Shown here: one piece after another, positions 45,960-56,694 of the stretch | How positions within the stretch are numbered: position 1 is the first letter of the stretch | Layout: the number at the start of each line of letters is the position of its first letter | Assembly (NCBI RefSeq): GCF_018687715.1 | Contig: NC_056765.1 | Location: 8,172,501 to 8,236,500 of the forward strand | DNA: 64,000 nt | Origin: Carya illinoinensis | Taxonomy: Eukaryota; Streptophyta; Magnoliopsida; Fagales; Juglandaceae | Direction: 5' to 3' | Position numbers and translations under genes: made by a program | The notes under the pieces: generated by a model | What the model was told of the DNA's origin: nothing | The model's database searches: none | Seen by the model: the letters and a program-made list of their open reading frames with translations, nothing else

Positions 45960-48900
45960 ATGGCTTATTCTTCAACGTCCTTGATCCCACCTGTGACAGA
46001 ATTTTCTTCAATAGATCTGTTCTCCACAAAAACAAACATACCTAACATTTTCATTAAACTAGCCTACACCAATTATCTTCTATGGAAAACACAAGTTGTC
46101 CCTATACTATGTGGTCATGGGTTGCTTGAGGTACATCAATGGTGAGCTTCCATGTCCTCCTGCAACTATCCTTAGTGATAATGGTAATTCAACCTCCAAT
46201 CAAGAAGCACATAAATGGCTGCATATTGACCAACTAGTGCTTGGTTGGTTAAATAGTTATTTGTCCAATGCTCTATTATCTCAAGTGATAAATTGTGAAA
46301 CCTTTTTAGATGCTTGGGAGGTTCTAAAAACTCTATATAGACGTCATACCGATGATCAGGTTCAAAAAATGAAAGGAGAGTTTCAATCTCTCATCGAAAG
46401 TAACTATTCAATAAAAGATTATCTTCACAAAGCCAAGTCTATAGCACTGGCTCTCAAATATGCGGGCAAACCTATGGATGAAGATGATTTTTATCATCTG
46501 TTTAATCAAAAGATTGGGTTCTGAGTTTGACCCAATTGTGGCAACCATAAACGTAAGGGACAATTTTCCACTGCTTGAAACTGTAATCAGCAAACTAAGA
46601 AACTATGAGATGCATATATCCCTTACATGTGACTCATCTACTGTCACATTTTATTCAAGTCGTGCGGGTTCTACACCAAATCACACACGAGGCAGTCCAG
46701 TAGTTGGACGTGGACTTGGCCCCAATAACTAGTAGAGGTTCAAAGGCTCTCATGGTGGGGGTGGATGCTCTACAAGTCGCACACCTGCTGGACACACACC
46801 GCAATCTTTTGCCCATGGAGGCAGTAGGCCATAAGTTCATAATAACCAAACGACTCGTATCACTTGTTTTAGGTGTGGGGCTCCCTATCACAAAGCAGAC
46901 ACTTGATGTGCCACAGATGAAGAGGTTGAACAATATCAAGCCTTTCTTGTTGTTCAACTTGGAGATGCTCTAGATGAAACTTGGTTTCCCGACACAGGGA
47001 CAAATAATCACATGACTCCTACCACCATTGATGCTCAAGATATTATTCCCTATACTAAACATGACTTCATAATGGTTGGTAATAGATCTGGACTTCCAAT
47101 TTTTGTTGTTGGTCAGTTTAAAATCCCTCAAACTTCCCTTATTCTTCACAAAAACTCTGAGGCTCAAATTAGATACACAGTTCAAGTGAGATGAGATGAG
47201 ATATTTTGAATAGTAATGAAATTGTTGAGTGAAAAAGAGATGAAATAGTTTATAAAAAATTTTGTATTTGGATAATGAAATAAGATGAGATAATTTTTAA
47301 TTTTTTGGATTTGAAAAAATTGTGGGTTCTACTACTTAATAAGGGTAGCTGAATTGTCTACTGTTCATGCACTGTTCATATCAAATTGTACTATTTATAC
47401 AATTGTTTGTGTCAGATTTTTATTATTTATGTATTGTTCATTACTGTTTATTTAAGAAGATATTTTTAAAATTTAGAAATGAAATATAGTGTGTTTTGAT
47501 ATAAAAAACTAGTGTACGGTACAAATGATATGAAAACATCTCATTTGTGTTAGCCATCTAAACCGGGCCTAATTGTTCTTGATCTTAAAAATAAACTTAT
47601 TTATGTCTCTCAATTTACTGCCGACAATAATGGTTGTTTTTTGTTCTATCTATGGGGTTTTCTCATCAAGGACTTGAAGACAAAATAGGGCTGTTTAAAG
47701 GCCTTGTTAAAGATGGACTATATCCCTTACGTCTCAACTCCACTACTTTTTCTCCTGTCGCATTTCTATCAACTAAAGTCTCGGCACTTTGTGGCATGCT
47801 CGCTTGGGTCATCCCAGCACAAGAATTCTAAAAATGTTATTTCTATCTTTACATGTTTCGAAGAAAGAAGTCAATTTTTGTGAAAGTTTCATTCTTGGAA
47901 AATCTACTAAATTGCCTTTTACATCTCGTACTCTTCATGTTCAATCTATTCTCCATACCCTTCATAGTGATGTATGGGGACCAGCTCCCATTTCTTCATT
48001 TGATGGTTTTCATTTTTATTTAGTTATTGTTGATGAATATTCCTGTTATATTTAAAAATTTCCTTTTACACGAAAATCCTATGCCTTTCATACTTTTCTC
48101 AATTTTCTCACAATGTTAGAGAATCAATTTCAAACTCACATTAAAATTATTCAAAGTGACGGCAGTGGTGAGTTTGTAAATAATTCTCTCAAAAATTACT
48201 TTGCTTCTAAATGAATTATTCACCGCTCATCTTGCCCCAACACTTCTAAACAAAATGGTTTTGCTTAACGATGTCATTGTCAAATTGTTGAAATTGGTCT
48301 CGCCTTAATGACTCACTCTTCCATACCCTCTCATTTTTTAACTGCTACTTTCACGATTGCAGTTTTTCTTATAAATTGTCTACCCACTCCCATGCTTCAT
48401 GGCAAGTCTCCATATGAACTTATTTCTCATACTCCACTTTCATATTATACTTTACATGTGTTTGGTTGTGCTTGTTATCCATATCTCACGCTTTTTGGAT
48501 GTTCAAAACTTGACTTAAAATCTACTCGATGTGTCTTTCTGGGATATTCTTCTCAACAAAAAGGGTACTTCTGTTTGAACATGGGCATTGGTCATCTTTA
48601 CATTTCAAGGCATGTTCTTTTTTATGAAACCCACTTTCCTTTCTCTACTACGCATGCAACCCTCCCTTCTAATTCTTCTCACTGGTTTCACGTTCGACTT
48701 GTCCTCACTCTTCTTAATAAAAATTCTACTTCAGTTGTTCCCATTACCTCTAGACCTGTGTCTCAATCTACCACATCTACAAGTCTTGTCCAGTCTCAAT
48801 TGAAGCCACAACTAATTTCCTCTATTATTATGGCATAAATGGAATCTTCCAATTCCCAAGTTGTGCCAGTGTCTCCCAATCTCAGCCCCTCTCACACCTA

Positions 48901-50465
48901 TCCAATGGTTACTCGGAACCAAGGGGACACGATGGCCTAAGGTTTTCCTCTCCAACTGACATCCACTTCCCACTTGTTTTCTTGCTACATATGTTAATAG
49001 CCTTTTGAGCCCAAAACCTATAAACAAGCTCTTAAGGATCCTCTTTGGGAGAAGGCCATGTAATCTGAAATAGATGCATTACATGCAAATAGAACTTGGA
49101 CTCTAGTTCCTCAACCAACGGATGTCAACTTAGTTAGTAGTAAGTAGGTTTTTAAGATTAAGACTCGAGCATATAGTTCTATTGAAAGATACAAAGTTCA
49201 TCTTGTTGCATGAGACTTTAATCAACTTTACGGTCTTGATTATGATGAGACCTTCAGTCCTATCGTTAAGCTTGCTACGACCCGATTGGTGCTCAACTTT
49301 GCTCTTTCTTAAAATTGGTCGTTACCCCAATTTGATGTTAGTAATGTCTTTTTGAATGGGAATTTACAAGAAAATGTCTATCTTACTCAACTACCTAGAT
49401 TTGAGGATTCTAATTATCCGCATTATGTTTGTTAGCTTCACAAATAATTATATGGACTAAAGCAAATCCTCGTGCATGGTACATGAAGTTTAGTGCTTAT
49501 ATTCAACAAATGGGTTTCAACCGATGTCCATATGATACGTCCTCTTTTTTTTTTGTCGTCAAGGTACATATATTATAATTCTTCTAATTTATATGGACGA
49601 TATCATTATTACCTGTTCTTCAGAGTTAGCCATTAGGCATCAGTGCTTTCCTTTTTCATATGTCAAAAGTATTTCATATGAATTATTTCCTTAGGCTTCA
49701 AGTCTCTCGTGATAGTGATACTCTCACATTATGATAGACAAAATACTTGCTCTCTCTTCTCAACAAATTTGGACTTGAAGGAGTCAAGCCCATTCCAACA
49801 CCTTTGATGTATGTAATTCACTTTCAGCCACTAATAGTTCTCTTCTCAAGGAGCCAACTCTATTTTAGTAAATGATGGAGTTTCTACAATACCTCACTTT
49901 AACACGACCGGATACAACCTATATCGTGCACTTTGTCTGCCAGTTTATGCAAGCTTCTCACGCTTCACATCTAGTTGCAATTAAAAGAATTTATTGGTAT
50001 TTGAAGGGTACAATAAACCTAGGCCTTCAGTTTGTTAAAACACCCATGTCTCCTCTTGTTGGTTTCATTGATGCGGATTGGGCAGTGTCTAAGGAAGGCA
50101 AGCGCTCAACTACAAATTGTGTTGTTTTATGGGTCCAAATTTACTGCCATGGGGTGCGAAGAAGCAAATAGTTGTCTTTAGATCCACTGTCGAAGCCAAA
50201 TATTGAGCTTTGACATCTACTACTACAGAATTAATGTGGTTTATGAATTTACTTTACAGCTTGGGCTACATACTTCCAGCTCCTATGTTACACTGTGATA
50301 ATATAAGTGCCCTAAATATTGCTAAAAATTCAGTGTTCCACCACCACACAAAACATATTGAAATTGATGTTCATTTTGTGTGAGAACAAGTAGCCCGTGG
50401 TGCCATTACACTTGCTCACATTTCGGGACATGCTTAGGTTGCAGACATTTACAAAAACTCTATCT
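45960..50465 (+). pseudogene. Degenerate gag-pol of the old copia element
   Basis: Gag begins at about 45960 and is spread over three frames up to about 46640 (AHKWLHIDQLVLGWLNSYLS, FLDAWEVLKTLYRRH). The protease motif WFPDTGTNNHMT is near 46980, after which a MITE interrupts at 47161-47569. Integrase pieces follow at 47600-48840 (MWHARLGHPSTRILK-like near 47790, then FGCACYPYL and CVFLGYS). Reverse transcriptase at about 49020-49800 has many stops. RNase H is recognisable at 49872-50460 (FIDADWAVS). Many stop codons and frame changes rule out a functional protein. Confidence 0.85.
47161..47569. repeat. GAGATGAG-type MITE inside the copia protease-integrase junction
   Basis: The left end GGCTCAAATTAGATAC with GTGAGATGAG and the right end, in reverse GGCCCGGTTTAGATGG with AAATGAGATG, form imperfect terminal inverted repeats. 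Copia polyprotein similarity stops at about 47160 and resumes at about 47580 with IYVSQFTADNNG, so the insert is clear. The target duplication is not obvious. The family recurs several times in this window. Confidence 0.65.
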
Positions 50466-50534
50466 AATTCCAAGTTCAATTCAAATTACAGCAAGCTCTG
50501 CATTCGACGAGTCTCACTTGAACTTGAGGGGGAA

Positions 50535-50985
50535 TGTAGAAACGTATCTTTATGAATTATGCTTTTCCTTGAATAGCTGTTGAGATCTCTCCCTTCGTAA
50601 TTCACTCCCTGTATATTTTTAGTTTATTGTAAATAATAGATTTACGTTTGGTTTCCTTTTATTTATTATGTATAGATTGTATGACAACTGTGATGCTCAT
50701 CTATAAAATTACAGAAATGATTTGTGCAGTCGGGAAATGCAGTCGGCTGTAAAAAAAATTTTAATACGGGACCTACATGAAAAAAAAAAAAATTATTTTT
50801 ATAACTTTTTATAATTCATGTAGGTCCCCCTGAATATAAAACAATTTTTTTATAATTTTTTTTTATTCATTCCATACAGCCGACTGCACGCCGACTGCAT
50901 TTCCCGACTGTATGTAGCAAAGCCCATAAAATTATATAAATCAATGCATCAGCCATACAAACATAGGCTGCTTTATTTCTTTACA
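50535..50985 (+). repeat. 3' LTR of the old copia element, split by a MITE
   Basis: It starts TGTAGAAACGTATC and ends CTTTATTTCTTTACA. Removing 50712-50934 leaves 228 bp, one base less than the 5' LTR. Confidence 0.88.
50703..50934. mobile_element. Mutator-type MITE with 9-bp target duplication
   Basis: The element 50712-50925 (214 bp) lies in the 3' LTR of the old copia element. ATAAAATTA occurs at 50703-50711 and 50926-50934, a perfect 9-base duplication, the length typical of Mutator-like elements. The ends are inverted repeats of about 35 bases whose inner 22 bases, CAGTCGGGAAATGCAGTCGG and two more, match perfectly. The right end reads GGGCTTTGCTAC in reverse. A second member is at 53104-53309. 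It has no coding capacity. Confidence 0.88.
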
Positions 50986-53094
50986 CATTCACCATCATGT
51001 CCATCAACTGTCAACTTTTTCCTCAAATGTTGGATCAACCTAATCTAACTATTTCCATCCCATTGTCAATTATGTGTGGCCATCCCACGCTGATACAATC
51101 ATAGGCTCTACTTAATTTAGAGTTACGTAAATCATAGTTCTTCCAATTAAGGTAAAAGTATAAAATCCCAATATTTATAGATATAACTATTATATAGTTT
51201 GCGCAATTTTATTAGAGAATTGTTAGTTAGTAAATAGTTGTCTTATGACTGCGCATTAATTTTGAATGTTAGTTGTTTGTTAGCTTATTCTTTTTAGATT
51301 GAGCTTATATATATATATTCACATGGAATAGTCGAGGTGAGAAATGATTTATAAAACTCAATTTCACCCGTTACATAATTTACAATAACAAGATGTCCAC
51401 ATAGGCATCCCTTCCCCTTCTCATGGTTAGGGAATATGAAATGGCTTAATTTCATATTAGGCATCAATTTCATGAGTTTTGATGGCTAGCCTATAAAACC
51501 AGCCAGGAGTTACGAATTGGAGGGACTACATATAGCCCATTCCCCCATTTGGTACGAGGCTTGGATCTTGGCACAAGAAATCTCTCTTTTTATAAATATG
51601 TGTCTCTCTAGTCTCGATATTTAGGGTGTAGAATTTATGAGTATTGCTTTGATATTATCATGTAGTGCACTCCATTATTGACAAAATTGATTCCAGATGA
51701 ATGACAACGACATAAAAGTTTGTGAAACAATCGAACTTAATCTGAGATTTGTCACTAGATATAAACGCTTATACTACACTATTATATAGTTTTTTTTTTT
51801 TAAAACATAATTGATATACGATTGGACACTCTTTAAATTCTATCATAATTTTTTCGTAAGGGTACTTTGTATTTAACATCATGCCACATATCTTTCTAGG
51901 CCCATCATGTCACATATTTTTGTCCACCAATAATTATTTAGTTAAAAATTGCAATCGCTTATGCTCGGTTGGAGATATAAGAGTACTCCTTGTTCGACTA
52001 AGTACGATTAGAGGATGTGTCATTATGTTTTTGTTAGGATGAAAAAGGATTGAGATTAAGTTGTAACTCAACTTGTTGTAAGGAAAAACCTGTGAATCAC
52101 TTGTGGTCGTAAGGGAGAGCCTTCAAATCCCTTATATTCTCCACTACATTGCGAATCCCTTTAAGCTTCTCTTCGCTTGTGTTTGGATAGTCAGATAATT
52201 TCAAATACTCTATAAATAATAGTAAAAAATAATAAAAAAGTATTGAATAGTAATACAAAATAGTAAAAAATAGATGAAAATTAATAATAAATAATAATAA
52301 AATATTTCAAATAATATTTCACCACCCAAACTTTATGCACACTGCCAAGAGAACCTAATGGGGGTGTAATAGGCCTTAAATTTCAAAGAATTCACCCAAT
52401 GTTTAGTTCTTTTGGGGCTCGAAAGGAACCCAGCCTAGCATGTTGGGTAAGGGCATTATTTTGACTTCTTTGGTGTTAGGGCAATCCTATTTTGCCACTC
52501 AACTCTTATTGCTGAGCTTGCTCGTTAGTGTAATTTGTATTTTTTAAAATATATTTTAAAATTAATTAAAAAACACATACACATTCATCAGTAGTAACTT
52601 TTTTAAATATTTAAAAAAATAAAATAAAATAAAAAAATACACTAATGATCAAACCCAAGGACAAACCAACATTTTCCTTGATGTTAAGAGAGGTACAGCC
52701 ATATGTTTGTAAATTCAAAAACTGAATTACTACCACAGCATGAGCTTAGTCAAATACTCACTTCACATCTCCTTAAAAGCCTTAAAATCATTTTTATGGG
52801 GCAGTCAAATAAAATCATGAATGGTAAGTACCAAGTTCCCAACCAATTAAATATAAGTCAAAACATTAAAAAGAATACAATGAAGCCCACTAAAGTCCCC
52901 CATCCATGAAAAAAATAGTCAATTTCCTAATTTGACTTTGATCTGGTTATAGTGCACTTGTTAAAGTGCTCCACTCATTTTATCAAGCAAATTAAATGAC
53001 CGCTCTAAAAATAAGCTTGCAGAATGCAATATTGAATATTATAAAAAGGGAAATGATATTTCCATCGATAATATCTATCCAATCATTGTATTGA

Positions 53095-53318
53095 TTGTAT
53101 TTTGAGAAATGATTTGTGTAGTCGGTAAATACAGTTGACGTGCAGTCGTTTTGAAAAAAATAAATTAATATGGGACCTATATGAAAAAAAATTATTTTTA
53201 TAACTTTTTTTTATTCATTCTGTACAACCATGAAAAAAAAATATTTTTATAATTTTTATTTATTTATTCCGTACAGCCGACTGCATGTCGAATGCGTCTA
53301 GCAAAGCCCTTATATTTT
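53095..53318. mobile_element. Mutator-type MITE, second copy
   Basis: The element 53104-53309 (206 bp) shares GAAATGATTTGTG, GCAGTCG and TAGCAAAGCCC with the copy at 50712-50925. TTGTATTTT at 53095-53103 and TTATATTTT at 53310-53318 form a 9-base duplication with one mismatch. This copy is more diverged within its ends, so it is probably older. Confidence 0.82.
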
Positions 53319-53626
53319 TCTTTTACTTAATAGTTAATAAAATATTTTTTAAATATTTAAAAAATTTTAAAATTTCTTTTAATTTTTTTTTTTTTTGCAC
53401 GTTCGTTAGATATTCTCGATGGAGTATGTTAGTGAGTGTAGCATTCTCTTTATAAAAAATGAAGCTTCCTTAATACCAATTGAATTTAGTTGGATTGACC
53501 GATGACGAGAATGTAATATCACGTACTAAAAAGGAGAAACCATGCTATTCATGATTTCTCTTAACATGCCTGTTTGGGTCAACACATTATCTTGTTTGGA
53601 TAATAAAGTAAGAGATTTATTACGTA

Positions 53627-53744
53627 TAAATAAAGTTACGTATTAATCTGTATATCAATATTATTTTTTTATATTTAAAATTTAAATTAGTACTATTTTT
53701 AATAAAATCTAAATATTAGTGCACAATTATACTTATAACTAGAT
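53627..53744. repeat. Palindromic MITE-like element, family B copy 2
   Basis: ACGTATTAATCTGTATATCA, a TTTAAAATTTAAATTA core and TAGTGCACAATTATACTTAT correspond in order to the element at 7143-7286. It is shorter internally and more decayed, and its borders are approximate. Confidence 0.5.
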
Positions 53745-54169
53745 TTTTTCATAAAGTAATTTTAGATATTTCATTTTCTAACATCATTCAAACACAATAC
53801 ACTTTTTCAATTTTAAATTTTTAAATTTTTTTATCTAATAATTACAAATTTACTAAAATTTTAAACAAAACACAAAATATAATATAATTTTTTCAAATCT
53901 TATAATAAAAATAATATTAAAAGTTTTTATAATATTTTTATTCAATTTTATCACTCCTTTTCTAAAATTTAATAAAAAATCAAATTATATTATTATTATT
54001 CATAAATATTATGAAATATTCTAATAATGGATCCAAAAGAGTTAAAAGATCTAATGCATTAAAAAAGCAGCTGATATTAATCAGTAACATGCTGATATAT
54101 ATATTTTTTTGTTAATATTGTATATCTAAGAACAGCATCCCAACTAGTTCTGAGACGAGTAATATTATA

Positions 54170-54292
54170 TATAATTATTTTTGCATAATTTTTATATATA
54201 TTCTATTGATATAATTAGTTAAATTAATTTTTTTAATACATAATTAATCATATTATTTAAATACATAAAAAAATACATAAAAATAATTCAAC
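54170..54292. repeat. Palindromic MITE-like element, family A copy 2
   Basis: AATTATTTTTGCATAATTTT and TATAATTAGTTAAATT on the left are mirrored on the right by AATCATATTATTTAAATACA and TACATAAAAATAATTCAAC. This is the same plan as 5881-6000. Confidence 0.5.
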
Positions 54293-54428
54293 ATAAAATT
54301 TTTATTCTTAGACATGCGCTTATACTCTACACCATTTTAGCTTTATGTGCCCGAAAAGAGAAAAGCTCTTGGTTGGTTCTATCCAAGAGGAAGTTGAAAC
54401 CTTATCTACACCCTCTAGTCGTAATACT

Positions 54429-54683
54429 TTAAACCCCAAACTGGTTTAGGTTTAGGAATTCCTTGACTTTGGGATTCCTCGGAATTGAGTGTTCAAAGGG
54501 TAATATACTGTTTTTGCGCTGTATTTGGGAAAAGAAAATATCTCCAAAAGTCTGTCTCGAAATGTTGCTGGCGGCAGGAACCCCAAAATTCTCATTGTTC
54601 ATGTATCTTGTGGAGTCTTCCACCGACTTTCTAACCTTTTCCCACTGTTTCCATTTGTCTTGTGGGTCCAATGAGGAATACAT
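54429..54683 (-). CDS. Unidentified 84-codon frame, possibly a gene fragment
   Basis: The frame starts MYSSLDPQDKWKQWEKVRKS and continues with NFGVPAASNIS to a stop at 54429. Its composition is unlike the AT-rich noise around it, with a mixed charged and aromatic sequence and few repeats. I do not recognise the family. There is no visible promoter, intron or neighbour context, and an in-frame stop lies just upstream of the ATG. It could be a relic of a host gene exon or chance. It is listed so that it can be searched. Confidence 0.25.
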   Translation of the reverse strand: MYSSLDPQDKWKQWEKVRKSVEDSTRYMNNENFGVPAASNISRQTFGDIFFSQIQRKNSILPFEHSIPRNPKVKEFLNLNQFGV

Positions 54684-54769
54684 AATCCCTCCCTTTCACA
54701 CGTTAATGAGTATGATCCATCTTCTAGATTGTACGACTTTAGATCACCAAAAAATACTTTATAGTCTTT

Positions 54770-54995
54770 TTGAAAAACATTTCCTCTTTATTTTATTATT
54801 ATAATTTTTTTAATTTTTTATATAAAATATAATAAACAATTCAATTTTTTTAAATTTTAATTTAATTTTTTTAAATTTTAAAATAATAATATTAAAAATA
54901 ATATTTTAATAATATTTTATCTAATTTTTTACTTTTCATTTAAAATCATATCATCTTATCTCATCTCAATATCTAAATAATTCTTAATTATTTGT
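54770..54995. repeat. ATCTCATCTCAAT-type MITE fragment
   Basis: An AT-rich stretch ends with ATCATATCATCTTATCTCAT and TCTCAATATCTAAATAATTC. It resembles the other GAGATGAG-type MITE copies at 38550, 45190 and 47161. One end is not clearly defined. Confidence 0.45.
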
Positions 54996-56198
54996 CCAGA
55001 TAATTATGTCCTGACAAGAATTTGCTCAAATTTAAAATAGAAATAGACATATGAAATAGATTTTAAGATATTTATTATTCAGATTTTTCTATTGAAGAAA
55101 TCTTTTTTTAAAAGGTAATGTCATAAAAACTTTTTCAAACATAAAGATCAATGTAATACCCTTATAACCAAAACTTTGCATGTAAAGGTGAGAGAAAAAA
55201 GAGATGAAATAAAAATTTTAATTGATCACTTAATAGAATATTTAATTAATTAAAAATGTTATAAAACACAAATCTATCGACTTGATTAAAGTTAGGTAAT
55301 TTTATCGTGTTCATGTCCAATTTCACATGTACAAAACTCTTTTACAAGGAATCTTACTTGTTAATCAGTGTACACAATACACCCTACCTCTGTACCAATT
55401 TGCAAATACTCAAGTAGATGACAATATCTCCAAAACTCTACAGAAAATAAATTTATTGTATTAAAGGCGCCTATAGTATTGTTGAAAGAGAGACTGAAGA
55501 TTTAGTGATATTATATACCATATTTCTATTCTATTAAATAAGATTTATTACTTTTATTTTTATTAGATAATAAGAAAATATCTAATAAATGATTACTTAA
55601 TAATCATAAATGTATCACATCTTATTTAATAAAATAAAAATAAAATAATAGTATAAAATAAATTTAACGAGTGATTCCGCCTAACTTGGGTCACAATGGT
55701 AGAGTAGCAAGAACGGCACAATAAGATTAAGGAGAACCTTCACAGCATCGAGCAATACACGATGGAGTATGAGGATTTTGTCGACCATTGATTGTCATGG
55801 CGCTCGTCGCCTAATACTTGCTTTTAAGCTAACCGTAGGCAATGCACACGGGAGGCCAATGTCTGCCCCGAACCACAACATCATAAGAGGCATGTTGTTG
55901 CACGGATAGTTTATGAAAATGATTGCATACCCGAATCAATTTTTCTGACCTTGGATATGATAGTTTCATGGATATTTATTTTTGTGAAGGCATGTTGTGG
56001 CATGATTCGTTTATCGCTACCGGTTCTGACCACTTTTCTGTTTAGATTTAAAAATTCAAGCTCTGTTAGATGTTGGGAAACAAAAATGTTAAAAACAGGA
56101 AAAAAAAAATAGTAACAAAAATCATAGAGACGAGAGAAACGAGGAATTAACTGTTAAAAGCGGAAAGCTTGGAGAGAAAGAAACAAAGCCTAAAAAAA

Positions 56199-56493
56199 GG
56201 TCAATCCTTAGTAATGAAGGGAGAAAGTACAAACCCACGATGAAGGAGATAATCATTATCTGACTGACATAAATGCAAGCAAGCACAACTGCATCGTCTC
56301 TTACCCCAAACCCGAGCTGCCCAAAACATGGGGCTACTTTGTTTGTACGCCGTGAGAAAGATATCTCAGTGGCTCGGCCGCCACCCATTCAAACCCACGA
56401 GTTTTTGACCCAAAACAGACAACTTATTTTTGTAAGACTTGCAAAAAAAAATAAAAAAATAGAAACAACAAAGCTTTTGATTTCCACAGTCAA
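56199..56493. promoter_or_regulatory. Three W-box motifs upstream of the WRKY gene
   Basis: TTGACC or TTGACT cores occur at 56199-56204 (minus), 56405-56410 (plus) and 56488-56493 (minus), all within 500 bases of the ATG. W-boxes are the known binding sites of WRKY proteins, and WRKY33-type genes are known to be self- or cross-regulated. Function here is inferred, and three such hexamers could also occur by chance. Confidence 0.4.
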
Positions 56494-56636
56494 ACCTCGC
56501 CCTCAATTTCTCAGAAGGCTCCTTCCCACATTGGAAAAAAACAAAAAAGACAAGAAACTTACACAATACGTGACCATCTTCTTCACCACCTCTCTTTCTT
56601 TTCTTCTTCTGTGCCTTGTAGCTTTTGCTCCCCTCT

Positions 56637-56637
<1 letters not shown>

Positions 56638-56670
<33 letters not shown>
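56638..56670. repeat. CT microsatellite in the WRKY 5' leader
   Basis: About 16 CT units end 24 bases before the start codon at 56695. CT-rich leaders are common in plant genes and may influence transcription or translation, but no effect can be read from sequence. Confidence 0.85.
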
Positions 56671-56674
<4 letters not shown>

Positions 56675-56694
56675 GACTTCCTTCTCCCCCTTCT

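Larger units (their letters stand above)
45694..50990 (+). mobile_element. Old Ty1-copia retrotransposon with MITE insertions
   Basis: The LTRs are 45699-45927 (229 bp) and 50535-50985, the latter enlarged by a 214-bp MITE plus a 9-bp duplication. They start TGTAGAAA and end TTTCTTTACA. The flanks are TATTC (45694-45698) and CATTC (50986-50990), a target duplication with one mismatch. TGGTATCACAGAC at 45928 is a decayed initiator tRNA-Met primer site, and ACTTGAGGGGGAA precedes the 3' LTR. By eye the LTRs differ at roughly one base in ten, so this copy is far older than the one at 20555-25219. The coding region is heavily mutated. Confidence 0.9.
50991..56198. other. Gene-poor AT-rich interval with MITEs
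   Basis: I found no intact gene in these 5.2 kb. It holds MITE-like units at 53095-53318, 53627-53744, 54170-54292 and 54770-54995, and an unexplained short frame at 54429-54683. A less AT-rich patch at 55690-55930 has no frame I can identify. Upstream of the WRKY gene, the last part may be promoter. Confidence 0.45.
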
